From positions 51,034,152 through 51,098,151 of the forward strand of contig NC_084763.1 of assembly GCF_028858725.1 (NCBI RefSeq): a DNA stretch of 64,000 bases. The letters are read 5' to 3'. This document shows positions 13,703 to 23,905 of the stretch, in pieces. The stretch comes from Colius striatus. Taxonomy: Eukaryota > Chordata > Aves > Coliiformes > Coliidae. Each line of letters opens with the position of its first letter. Within the stretch, counting starts at the first letter, position 1. The translations under genes were made by a program, and so were the position numbers. Below the pieces are notes generated by a model. It was given only the letters and a program-made list of their open reading frames with translations. It made no database searches and had not been told where the DNA came from.

Positions 13703-14437
13703 TCAAATGGAGCTGAACAGCCAGGAGAACACGGTGAAAAGAGCTTTAGCTTGCACCACAGTGCTTCTGGTCTCTGGCTGAAAAGAGAGCAAAATCAAGA
13801 ATAAGCCACTGCGACATTTCCAGTGAAAAGGCAAACCTTTTGTACTACCTGCAGGGTGACAAAGGGCAATAAGCACCTGGTGGGACCACCAGCTGGAAAG
13901 CAGACATGTGAATAGGCAGTGGCAGCTCCTGAGATGATGAATGCTTTTTTGTTCCTTAAGGGTTTTATATATCAAGCAGATTGCTGACAGCAGGTTGCTG
14001 TATCCCTGGTATGAATGTGAACCAGATCCTGACTTAACACAGGGCAGCTCATTTGGTGGCCTAGTTAAAATGAGCCTGTGGTCTTTCCATTCCAGTCTTG
14101 GTGAAAAGGTGCCTGTGCTGTCAAACACATTCTCTCTCCTATTTGGCTCTGGTAATTCATTTCTGGTAGTCCAAAATACATCCATTCTAGATATAGTCAA
14201 TGTGTGGTCCCATGTGCTGTTCAAAACAGTTTCCCATGCCAAGAGTCCACCTGGCTTGGCAAGAGACTGCATGAGGACATGGACTCTTTTGCTGACTTTG
14301 CAGATTTCTAGTTGCCATTTGTAAAGATTTGTCATGTGATCAAAACCAATAACCTTGTCTTCCAAACTGGAGTTTGCACAAAGTAATTGAATTCTAAGAG
14401 GACTGGAGACTAAGTTCCTCTCTAGAGCCTTGAACAT
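13703..14437 (-). other. Unexplained 244-codon open frame in gene-free DNA
   Basis: A minus-strand frame stays open for 244 codons from an ATG at 14435-14437. The plus strand is also open for 127 codons (13941-14324) over the same DNA. The predicted protein has no signal peptide, no domain and no motif I recognise. It is rich in Leu, Ser and hydrophobic residues towards the C-terminus. It could be chance in a locally less AT-rich stretch, an old repeat, or part of a decayed gene. I do not call it a gene. Confidence 0.2.
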
Positions 14438-15373
14438 CAGTAAATTCCATGCTAAAAATTAATCAACTAATAGTTTGCCTCTCATTCAATAACTTGATAC
14501 CTCCTTTCCTTCAAGTCCTCTTTTGGGTCTTACTAAGTCATACTAGAAAACATGTTTTCCACGTGAAGAAACAAGAAACAAGCAGAGGAAAGTAGGAGCT
14601 CTGCATAAATAGCCCCTAAAACTGCACTGGAGTTTTTTTTTTGTGTAAATGTATCTCCAATTATGACCTACCTGTTTGATACTCTAAACATGCACACACT
14701 TTTGAAGTCAAAATATCCAAATAATTTACCTCCACAGAAAGGTAATTTACTGTGAGGTAAGGCAGGAACAGCAAAAAATGGTGCCTTAATAGAAACACCA
14801 CCACATGCAGACATGAAACTTTAATACATGCAGATGTGGTGTCTGCACCTTCTGTTGAAATCCTTCCCCATTGGGTCAAATGCAACCCTAGTAAAAACTG
14901 AGTTTGGGTCAAGAACTACAAGACATGTTCCTGTTTCAGCTGAAATAATGGGTATTTTAAATAGAATGTACAGGGTAATATCAGATCAATCAGAAATGTA
15001 GCAGTTCCCTCTAAGCTCCTGAATATTAAAAATAATTTGTTCTGAAAGTAATAAACAAACCCCTCACTCCTTTGTTTTGGTTTTTTCCCCAGAAATGTCA
15101 GTTTTCACATCTTCAAAGATCTGCTAGTACATTAGATATTGTTAGTATATTATATATTGCTTGTATATCATAATGTTGTTCCCAAGGAATTAAGAATGAT
15201 ACCTAAATTTTCAAGGTAATGCATAAATCTCCACAGCAAGTGGTTTAGCAAGTAGTTTAGCTTGTATGTAAAATTGTTTGTCATACACTGATGAGATGGC
15301 CAATTCAAGAAACCTCAACCCTACCTAAACATTGTATTTTAGTCACATGACTTTGCAATTCCAGCTGGAATGT

Positions 15374-15511
15374 AGACAACAAATAGTTGTATGGATCATA
15401 AATCCTAAAAGCCAAAATATATCTAAATAACACTTAGAAAACAGACAACAAATAGTTGTATGGATCATAAATCCTAAAAGCCAAAATAGATCTAAATAAC
15501 ACTTAGAAAAT
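15374..15511. repeat. 69-bp tandem duplication
   Basis: Two adjacent 69-bp copies (15374-15442 and 15443-15511), each starting AGACAACAAATAGTTGTATG. I see one internal difference (ATATATCT versus ATAGATCT), so the duplication is young. Confidence 0.95.
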
Positions 15512-18090
15512 ATCATATGTGGCCATTTTGATAGCAGTTCTCAATATTGCAATGAATTGTCATTAAAAAAGATTATATAATTAAGGTAATGAGTGTTAAA
15601 ATTGTCAAGGTTGTACTTTAAAATATTTAACTATTTTTGAGGGGCAATTCCATAAATTGTGAAACTGTTGCTTTGTGACTTCAAAGAGAAGTGATGATAA
15701 TGCTGGTGCTGCAGAGGAGCAGCTGAGATGCACATCAAGGTTCTGTAGCAAGTTCCTATAATATGTGAAAAAAAATCATCACAGAGATAACAAAACTGCT
15801 GTCAACAAGGGGAAACTGAAACATTATCAAATAAAACCATGAAAATGAGTAGGAACATAACTCTTAAATGCATTGTATGCAGAGGAGCACTAGTCAATTT
15901 TGCTAGCTTACAGAAATTATGTGCATTTGCAGAGTACCTCATAAAACATGATGTGGGAACAGAGATGGACAGGTGTCTTCTCCAGTGGTGCTAGGATTTT
16001 CTCTTGAAGTCTCCAAGATGACTGCTTGGAACCACATGACTCTAACCATCCTGCTGCTTCAAAAAAAATATGTGTGGAACAAAGACATTGTTATATGATA
16101 CTACGATTAGCACTAAGTATGTGAAATCAACCTGCTTTTCATCTGCAGTACTCTAGGCAGTCTAAACTCCCTGTCAACATCATCTGTCAGGCAGTGCAGC
16201 TAATAGTGTTACTCCAAACAGATCCAGGCAGCCTCCAAAAGATATACTTTGCTTCCTTCTGGCAACCCTGCAACATACAGACTAATTTCATCGCCACTGC
16301 TCTGACAACTTTTGTGCAACCACCAGCAAAAAGGTACAGCAGGAAGCCACCATTATGCATGTTTGCCAAGATCAACCACATACAGGTTTTTAAGTTTACT
16401 CCATGATTCCCAACCATGAACTAAGGGTACAGCAGGCCAATAGCAAGAATGAAAGCAAGGGGTCACACAAATGGGCATAACAGCCCATGCTGTGGTGGGA
16501 CTGGACAGATGTCTGTATTTGCTCAGCCTCAGAACATCTCCACAACTGCCAAGAAGCAAGCAAGCAGGTAAGCCCTAATTTAGCACATGTTTTATGATGG
16601 TAGGCCTGAAAGACACACAGTGGTTTGTATTTCATTAGAAGAATTCCATTGAGCAGGCTTAGCGATCTTCTCTTTTAATTGCTTCTAAAGGCTGCTGCCC
16701 ATCCACTGGAAAACCTTGATATCTGCAGCTACAAAGATGTAATAATGATTCTGTAACCATTATAGAAGATACATATATCTGTATTATACAGATCATAAAT
16801 GCACATTTCAAAAACATTTGGCTATTTTGGGTACAGTGTAATATTTTCCCATGCTTTGACACAATAAAAAATTGCACCTGACTCATATATGCAGAAATCT
16901 AAAATTCAGTTAATTTGATGCTAAAATGCCCAGTGTTTGATCTGTTTGTACACTTTCAGTGACTAAAAGAGCTAACTCATAAATGTTTTAAAAGCAAAAA
17001 AATCACCTGCATAAATGGACAGATAATGCTCAATTTCCCTAGTATTAAACAACCAGAAGATTGAATATTGCAACATGATGGCAGCCTGTCAAACCAAGTG
17101 AAGCAATCAATATATTTCACTCAATTCCTAGCATTGCTAAAGCTAATTTCTGAGTTGATGAAAAAAAGTTCCTTAGAATTGTAAAAAGCTCACCTCAAGC
17201 TGTCAGAAATACTACTTTATCAAGAAAAGATATAGTTGAGTTTGAAATAACTTGTCTGCAGGCAGGCATGCACTCTGTAACCATGAATCAAATACACTGC
17301 CACTTTGAGAAACTGCATTCATGAGACCCTCCCAAAGTTTAGAGTTTCCTCAGTGGTTCAGAATAATTTTCAATATTTTAAAATCAGAATCCACTCACAA
17401 TACCCAGAGTAATCTGTGAAAATGAGCTCCATAATTTATTTATGCTGTATGTAGAAGACAATTTCATTTGTTTTAAACTGCTGCATGACGTCTGCCCTGA
17501 GTGTTTTGTACTTTGTGCATGAGAAAACCCAACAAATTCCAGTTTCCTAATTACCTTTGGATCAGTATAATTTTATATAGGTATGACCCCTCCTTTGGTT
17601 CCCTCTCTCTCCCAAGCTAAACAAGTTGCAGTTGATTTAGTGGCTCCGTACACACCAGCCATTCTCTGCCTCTGATAATCTTTATTACCATTCTTTGTAC
17701 TTTTACTATATCTGTTAGACATATCATTTAGATGAGGAATCTAGTACAGATGAGCTATAGGATTTTTACAATGACATCATAAAATGCTATCTACTTATTT
17801 CCTAATATTGTTCTACATTCTATTTGCCATTAAATTCAGGAGTCTATAACGTGGACCCTACAATTTTGATTTCAGAGTTGCAGCCACTAACCTAAACACA
17901 GTCTAAAGACTGATGTCAACAAAATATGAGGAAAATCTGGAAAATGCTAATCACCATCAGATCAAAAAAGCTGTAAAACCCATCCTTAGCTATTTTAGAA
18001 GTTTGATGAGAAACCTGTTTAGTTTGGATCAGTACTGACTTCAGAAAATCACAACACAAAAGCCTGCACACAGATTTCATATAAATGTGC

Positions 18091-18096
18091 TTTATT
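18091..18096 (-). terminator. Likely distal polyadenylation signal AATAAA of GPR158
   Basis: On the minus strand AATAAA is followed about 15-50 nt later by a GU/U-rich run (18041-18076, read as TGTGTGCAGGCTTTTGTGTT). This is the normal arrangement of a cleavage site, and cleavage is expected around 18070-18080. It is the last good signal before the downstream gene-free region. Confidence 0.6.
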
Positions 18097-18111
18097 GCAG
18101 AGAAGTTACAT

Positions 18112-18119
18112 TATTTACA
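18112..18119 (-). promoter_or_regulatory. Pumilio response element (UGUAAAUA) near the 3' end of the GPR158 UTR
   Basis: The minus strand reads TGTAAATA, an exact match to the UGUANAUA consensus bound by PUM1/PUM2. It lies 16 bases upstream of the distal AATAAA, a typical position for post-transcriptional control in neuronal mRNAs. An 8-mer can occur by chance, so function is inference. Confidence 0.4.
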
Positions 18120-18892
18120 TGCTGCAACACATTACAACATAAATCTATCAAGTATTTCATGGTGGATGCTGTTGGTTGCCAGATAACATTGTTATAAGAA
18201 CCACATTATAAAGTGAAGAGACTTACAGCTTTATATACTCTACGACTTGGAGTAGCTAAAATGTTAAAAGTCCAAAGGCAGTGTTTTCTCAGGCCTGCCT
18301 GTTGTCACGTGCATGCAAAAGCCTAAGGAGAGCAAATAGAAAAGTATTGTCCGGTTTCAGGTCTATGATGCCACCAAAGCAGATGATAGGTGTGTACTGA
18401 TTTATATTTTAAAGCGTGTAATCTTGCATAAATTATACAAGTCTAATAAGATTGGTATAAATCTAATTATTTATAAACCATGGCTTAGAAATAAAGGAGA
18501 AATGCAGCTCGCACATGCATTTAAAAGGACAACCTAGCAAATGTTTGTGACCTTAGTGTTTAACATCTTTTCTCTTAACAGATCTGCTGGAAAAGGTCTT
18601 AACTCTAGAGTTGCACTTCTCTTGGCTGAATAATGACAATGACACTCCAGAAGAAAGACAACTAAGCAATCTAGCCAACATATGCTGGTGGAGAAAAAAC
18701 AATGAAATTCAGAACATTATTTCTGCTTAACTTAGTATGTCTTCATTAAGCAATGTTTCTAGCAGCATCATAGTGAAATAGAATAGTTGAGTGAAGTTTG
18801 GCCCCTCATTTTCTTAGGTGTGAAACAGTTTAAAGTCTCAATCGAATCTGTAGCCCAAATATCAGTTGCTAAATAAACTGGGGAAAAAATTG

Positions 18893-18898
18893 TTTATT
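18893..18898 (-). terminator. Possible alternative proximal polyadenylation signal AATAAA
   Basis: A canonical AATAAA hexamer lies on the minus strand 0.8 kb before the distal signal. I did not see a convincing GU-rich element after it, so it may be unused or weak. Confidence 0.3.
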
Positions 18899-18979
18899 TC
18901 TAAAGGAAAGTTCTCCAATTGAATCAGTCTTAGGAGATGTGACTACAACAAGCCTAAAGAACCATAACAGAATTTTTTT

Positions 18980-20450
18980 AAGAAGTGAGGGAAAGGGTCA
19001 GGATGAAAGAAAATAAAACCAAGCAAGAATATCCAAGCCAGCACCTTCCCTGGCCAATGAGCCATTGTTCCTTTGCTTGCCATGTAGCTGGGCTGTGTGG
19101 CACCAGCCAAGAAATAGACTTTGTTTCTGGGTTTCTAATGAAATTACCTTTTAAAAAACAGAAAGGGGAAACCAGAAAGGAATCGTAGATAAGTAGAGGT
19201 GGCACAGATACAGCCATGCATGATGGGCTCAGCAAGGGGCAGTGGTACTGTGCAGACATTGTGCTGACGTGGATCTCGTTGCCCTTGCTGCTTGTTGCAC
19301 CCCAAAACGGCTGCTGCAGAGCAGCAGGGCAGTATGTCCTCACTTAGCCTTGAGCTGAAGGATGGAACGTAAGACAACTGAGGGCACCAGGGCTGGTGCC
19401 TGCTCCTTCTGACTGCCTGTCTCCAAGAGGCAGAGAGTAGGTACAAACATCTCATGACCCCTCCATGGATGCCCACTTCTAACTAACCTCAATGACTGGC
19501 TCCCACCAAGCACTAGCTCCTGTTTGTGAGTCTGAGAAACCTGCCATAAGCTGTGTCTCCCCCACCTCACTCACACAAACCACTGCTGAGATGGCTTGCA
19601 GAACCTCCTTCAGGTGCAGCAGAGGTGTGAGACAGTCACCATACTCAGCAGGTTTAAAGCTGTGGATCTCTGCCACAGGTCGGTGTGCTCCTGGAGGACT
19701 CCCAGAAAGTTGTGTTCCCAGGATGGATTTTTTTTCCCCATACAGGGAAATTTAGGATTTCTGTCTCTCTGAAGAGCTGATCAAATCCAGATGAAGTTGA
19801 CATAAAACATATTGACAAATGCCATGAATGTCTGGGACTGGGAAGGGAGAATCTGGGTACACTGTGTCTAACGTCAGCTCTTTCCAGAGTAAGTGGAGAG
19901 CTGGGTTTGGGCTGTTATGTAGGATGCCACTGGCACTGTGTGTGCAAAGTGGGTGCACAGATGACCAAAGCACCCAGACTCAGATGCCTGACGCCCTCTC
20001 ACAAGTGAACAGGGATTCTGGGTTACAAGGGTCCTGGCCAGATGTGTGTTGAAGGCAAAGAGCAGATGTCCTAGGCCATAAGTATACCCTACAAAAGGGG
20101 GGTAGAAGAGTCAGACAAGCCCATGGTAGCAAAGATCTAAGTCAGCGTGTCCCCATGGTGGAATTGAGCACCATCCAGGGTAACCCGGTAGGCTGGGGCA
20201 GTTTGGCCACGTTAGTCTGGAACTAATGAGCAGAGTCATGAACGAGGCCAATGTGTTTAGATAGCATTGAGACCTGAGCCAACTGGTCCCCAATTGGCTC
20301 AAGTGCTGGCACGTTCCAGATTTGGGCTTAAGCAGAGGCAGTAGGAAGATCAGATGCATCTTGATCTGTTGGTGTAGACAAGCCCATAGACTCCTGTTCT
20401 TTTTAAAGGACAAAAAAGTTCTCTCCATGCCCAGCTTGCCTAAGTCCCTC
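18980..20450. other. Less AT-rich unassigned block inside the GPR158 3' UTR
   Basis: This block looks visibly richer in G and C than its surroundings and carries several overlapping short open frames on both strands (for example 19479-19676 minus and 19492-19755 plus). None resembles a known protein to me. It may be an inserted, unrecognised repeat or simply a compositional patch. Confidence 0.35.
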
Positions 20451-20516
20451 TGCTCACTGCATTTTACCTTAAGCCAATGTTTCTATGATGTCACAAAAAT
20501 CAGTTTATACTACATA

Positions 20517-20606
20517 GGTGTGTGTGTGTATTAGATATGACAATTTATATATATATATTAAACATATATAAATATCTATTTTATATATATGTTATATATA
20601 TTAAAC
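20517..20606. repeat. TG and AT-rich microsatellite in the GPR158 3' UTR
   Basis: A short (GT)6 tract (20517-20529) is followed by imperfect TA repeats interrupted by AAAC and ATCT spacers (20543-20606). The TA part is nearly self-complementary and could fold into an AU hairpin in RNA. Confidence 0.9.
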
Positions 20607-21250
20607 AACACATTCTATTCATCCATTCTCATTTCACGTTCTTCCATTGTATCCCATCACTTCTCTCAAATTGCACAAGTTCTTTAGGATTGAGATGTCT
20701 TTTTTTTTTAAAGTACTTTATGTATAGCAAATTCCAGTGAATAGCACTTACTGGTGCTGCATTTAGATAGCTGAGGATTTTTTTATCATTAGTGACAGTC
20801 CTCAGACTCTTTACGGTATGTCCTCAGGCCCTGATGGTGAACCATCACTAAAACTCATAGTTGGGAACTGTCCCTCTATGAATTAAGCTCCCATGCATGG
20901 TGAGGACTGTAGTTATTACTAAAAATTAGCACTGTACTTTTTACTGTAAATGTATGTGTAAATAAATTGCTTTTAAAATCTCAAAGTATCTTGGAGAGTG
21001 GGAGAGAGATGCTATCATTTTCATTCCCACTATCACTTACAGTTGCATATATGGGGGAAGAGTAATATTTTGGACTTCTCTCCACACTCCATAGGCCAAT
21101 TGTGGGAGGTTTTTCAAGAGGGACAAATGGCACATTGTTGTTCTATATGAGCTAGCTAATATAATTCCCAGAGTTGTTTGGTTTTAGTAAAACAGGTGAT
21201 TATTTCTGGGGTATATTCGCTGTCATTCTTGCTTGTCTTATTTAGCAGGA

Positions 21251-21328
21251 TATGATTCTATGATTCTATGATTCTATGATTCTATGATTCTATGATTCTA
21301 TGATTCTGTGATTCTATGATTCTATGAT
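21251..21328 (+). repeat. Octamer array (TATGATTC)n, 9 full units
   Basis: Nine tandem TATGATTC units (the eighth is TGTGATTC) plus a partial unit. The motif equals the CR1 3' tail octamer of birds, but no CR1 body precedes it. The array is inside the inferred GPR158 3' UTR, antisense to the gene. Confidence 0.97.
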
Positions 21329-22450
21329 ATGCTCAGTATGAAATACTGAACAAGATCATTGCCATTCATGTTTAAAGTAAGAATTCTGGTTTGTTTGATG
21401 ATATTTTCCAATTAGCAACAAACAACAGATAAGTTGTCCTAAGACTTACCAGAATAGGCAGCTAAGATGACTGAGTTTCCACTAATAACAAAGTCTATGA
21501 GCATTAACAGGGAAGTGCATAACAAGCAACTTACCATGTATAAAACCCCTGAATAATACAGTATCAAACTATAAATTTCAATAGCAGAGAGTAAACAAAC
21601 AAAAAATCACCATATAAATCACAGGAAAGGAAAAAAAAAATCATCTCCAAAGCCCAAAGGAATTTCCCAATCTGAATTATGGCTCCCACAGCCCAAGAAA
21701 GAGAACTGCAATTCTACATATAAACAAAAAAAAAGGTCTACAGCAGGTATTTTAACTTGCAAATAGAAGAAAGTATCTGCAGATTGCATAAACGTGTTGT
21801 TGTGTCACATAATATCAAAGGTATTTGCAAAAAAATTATACAATCTGGAATGCTTTAATATGAGACACAACAATGTACTTAAACAGGCAGTAATAGGAAA
21901 ATGAGAGCAACCATTCTATAAAATGTGGGTTTGGGATGCAATGAGTTAGCAGTGCTGTCTAGATTAAATACGTCGAGTGAAAAGTCGTCATTTTCATAAG
22001 CTGCTCCTCGATACCCCTTTTTGCCATTGGGACATTTTCTGTGCCCTACTTCTGCTGGATCTTTAAAGTCCCAAGGGCGAGTTGAAAGCCAGCTGTGGCT
22101 TTCAGAAATGATTTGGTTAAGACCTAAACTGTGCATTTGTTACCGCCGCATTTTGTTTTCTTTTCAAAGAGAAGTGATTTCACAAAGGCAGATTGCTTCA
22201 CGGACACAGGAGAATCCTCGCAGCACGGATGATATTCTGGGCACTGCTAATCACATTGTTGGCACTCAACAAATAAATAACAACATTAATGATGATTTAC
22301 TTTGCTTAACTCCTACTTATTTGTAGTGCTGATTCCCTTGATTTAAGTGATGCTTCTTAGGAATTTTCAGATCCTTTTGGCCTAAGTCCCCTCTGTCTTT
22401 CCTGTTGTCTTTCTTCTCAACGTTGCTACTCTCCTCAGTCCAAAAGCCTC

Positions 22451-23905
22451 TTATTTTCGAGGTGTTGCTGTTTTATTTGCACTTATAGCAGAGGTGTTTG
22501 ATAAAGCTACACTTCTTTCTGCATTTGGTAACTCTGGTGTATCATACTCCCAAGGGCAGACTTCAGCTCGAGACGCTAAAGGTTGCTGTAAGTAACTACT
22601 TGGCTTATGGGAGCCAGATGAAATCACATTTCCCTCAGAAGAGGCATTTTTTTTCTGTTCTGCCAATTTGTTGAGGTTTTCCTTTTCTGCTGCTTTCTGG
22701 GGTAGCTCCTCCCTCTCCCCACCATGGGTACTAGGTGTATATCTATTAACATTATCACACTTCAGCCCAGGGGAGACCTGAGACTTGGAATTTGTCTGTT
22801 TGTTCTCATTTTCAAAGACCTGTTTCTCTTGTGCCTCCCGAGTGGCTGCCTCCTCCTTCTCTGAGCTCTTTTGATTGGACTGCTGATACCCCTCAGATGT
22901 CTTCAGCTTATGATGAGTCTTGCCCTTTGGCTGGGAAGGGTGGTTTTTCTCTGCCTCTGAGGAAGCAATAGACACATGTTTTTGAACTTTAGAGTCAGAA
23001 GGCACAGGACCAGGAATTTGGTCATATATCTCCCAAGGACAAACTTCTCCTATGTCGAAATTGTCCTTGTGCAGAGACTTACCTGGGCCTGTGTCTGGAT
23101 TTGCAGGTGTTTGACTAACCCTTTGAGGTTTTATAATTCCAGATTTATGGGCTTTCTTTGTTTCCTCAGACTGGGTAGAGTTCTTCCGGTGGGAATCCTT
23201 GTGCTCCCCTTTATCAGAGGCTGAGTGTTTTTTGCTGGCCTCCTTACCCTTCTGCTGTGATTTATGAGATTTAGTGCTTTCTTCTAGACTTTGTGTTTTA
23301 CCTGTTAGCCCCAGAGTCTTTTCCTTGGCGTTAGCAATAACACTGAGGGACTTCTGTAACACAGATGTTCTCGGATGCAGAGGCTTCTTATCGGCACTTA
23401 AGTTATGTGCACTTACTGATTTGCACATCAAAGGGACAGATTCGGTGGAGACTGCTTCAACTTTTTCAGGAGCATTTTTGGTTAATTTATTACCATTCAA
23501 AGAATCCAGAAGGGTATTCTCAGCAACTATAACTTCTGTGCTTTCTGTAGGTAAGCTATTCGGTTCCTCTGTTTGATCCCTTACGTGGTCGTAAGTGCTG
23601 TGGGACTTTTTTAAGGAAAAGACTCTGTTTTTCAAAGTCTCTTCTTTTGGCTTTGCAGAACTCGTGGAATCTTGTGGGTTTTTCTTCAGTGTGGCTGTGT
23701 TCTTGACAGAACTGTGCTCCATCAGGTCCTTCTCATCCCTGGAGCACTGCCTGGTGACTGTCTCAGGGATTTCTGTAATACGTCGCATTATTGAGCGCCC
23801 CAAGCCCTTCTTAGAGCACCTTTTCTTCTGAAGATGTGGGTTATTAGCAATCATCTTTTTCCTTTTATAGATTTCAAGCTGGGCATATAGTTTCTTCAAC
23901 TCATC
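22451..23905 (-). CDS. GPR158: GPR158 last coding exon: long cytoplasmic C-tail with stop codon
   Basis: This exon encodes 484 residues plus a TAA stop at 22451-22453. It is the cytoplasmic tail of GPR158, an orphan class C receptor that recruits RGS7-Gbeta5 to the neuronal membrane. The exon starts after a clear acceptor (TTTGCTTTGCAG, exon from 23905) with DELKKLYAQLEIYKRKKM, the conserved helix following TM7. A basic segment (about residues 12-40) and a strongly conserved KNRVFSLKKSHSTYDHVRDQ-like stretch follow. The rest is Ser, Lys, Glu and Gln rich and probably disordered. Two VCPWE motifs are intact, at 23030-23044 (exon residues 288-292) and 22547-22561 (449-453). In this family these motifs are linked to G-protein and RGS binding. 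A third motif, expected between them, is degenerate (22835-22852). The open frame runs on to 23953, but that part is intron. Identity rests on my recognition of the family sequence; GPR179 has many more VCPWE repeats and fits less well. Confidence 0.96.
   Translation of the reverse strand, partial: DELKKLYAQLEIYKRKKMIANNPHLQKKRCSKKGLGRSIMRRITEIPETVTRQCSRDEKDLMEHSSVKNTATLKKNPQDSTSSAKPKEETLKNRVFSLKKSHSTYDHVRDQTEEPNSLPTESTEVIVAENTLLDSLNGNKLTKNAPEKVEAVSTESVPLMCKSVSAHNLSADKKPLHPRTSVLQKSLSVIANAKEKTLGLTGKTQSLEESTKSHKSQQKGKEASKKHSASDKGEHKDSHRKNSTQSEETKKAHKSGIIKPQRVSQTPANPDTGPGKSLHKDNFDIGEVCPWEIYDQIPGPVPSDSKVQKHVSIASSEAEKNHPSQPKGKTHHKLKTSEGYQQSNQKSSEKEEAATREAQEKQVFENENKQTNSKSQVSPGLKCDNVNRYTPSTHGGEREELPQKAAEKENLNKLAEQKKNASSEGNVISSGSHKPSSYLQQPLASRAEVCPWEYDTPELPNAERSVALSNTSAISANKTATPRK

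Larger units (their letters stand above)
7884..18040. other. Gene-free sequence beyond the GPR158 polyadenylation site
   Basis: Ten kilobases with no supported gene. Notable items are the two-strand open region at 13703-14437, a possible MIR relic at 13415-13480 and the 69-bp duplication. Small open frames at 8104-8736 and 10604-10990 look like chance. Confidence 0.65.
18075..22450 (-). other. GPR158: Inferred GPR158 3' untranslated region
   Basis: About 4.4 kb lies between the GPR158 stop codon and a well-formed polyadenylation site near 18075. No intron or competing gene is visible. It contains short minus-strand open frames near the stop (22317-22439 in another frame, and 21879-22136), an octamer array (21251-21328), an AT-rich microsatellite (20517-20606) and a block of less AT-rich sequence (about 18980-20450) that I cannot assign. 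Earlier polyadenylation is possible at AATAAA 18893-18898 or ATTAAA 21854-21859 (minus strand). The UTR extent is inferred from signals only; no transcript evidence is available here. Confidence 0.6.

Noticed and set aside
22976..23831. Several plus-strand open frames of 78-100 codons
   Set aside because: They are antisense shadows of the GPR158 last exon.
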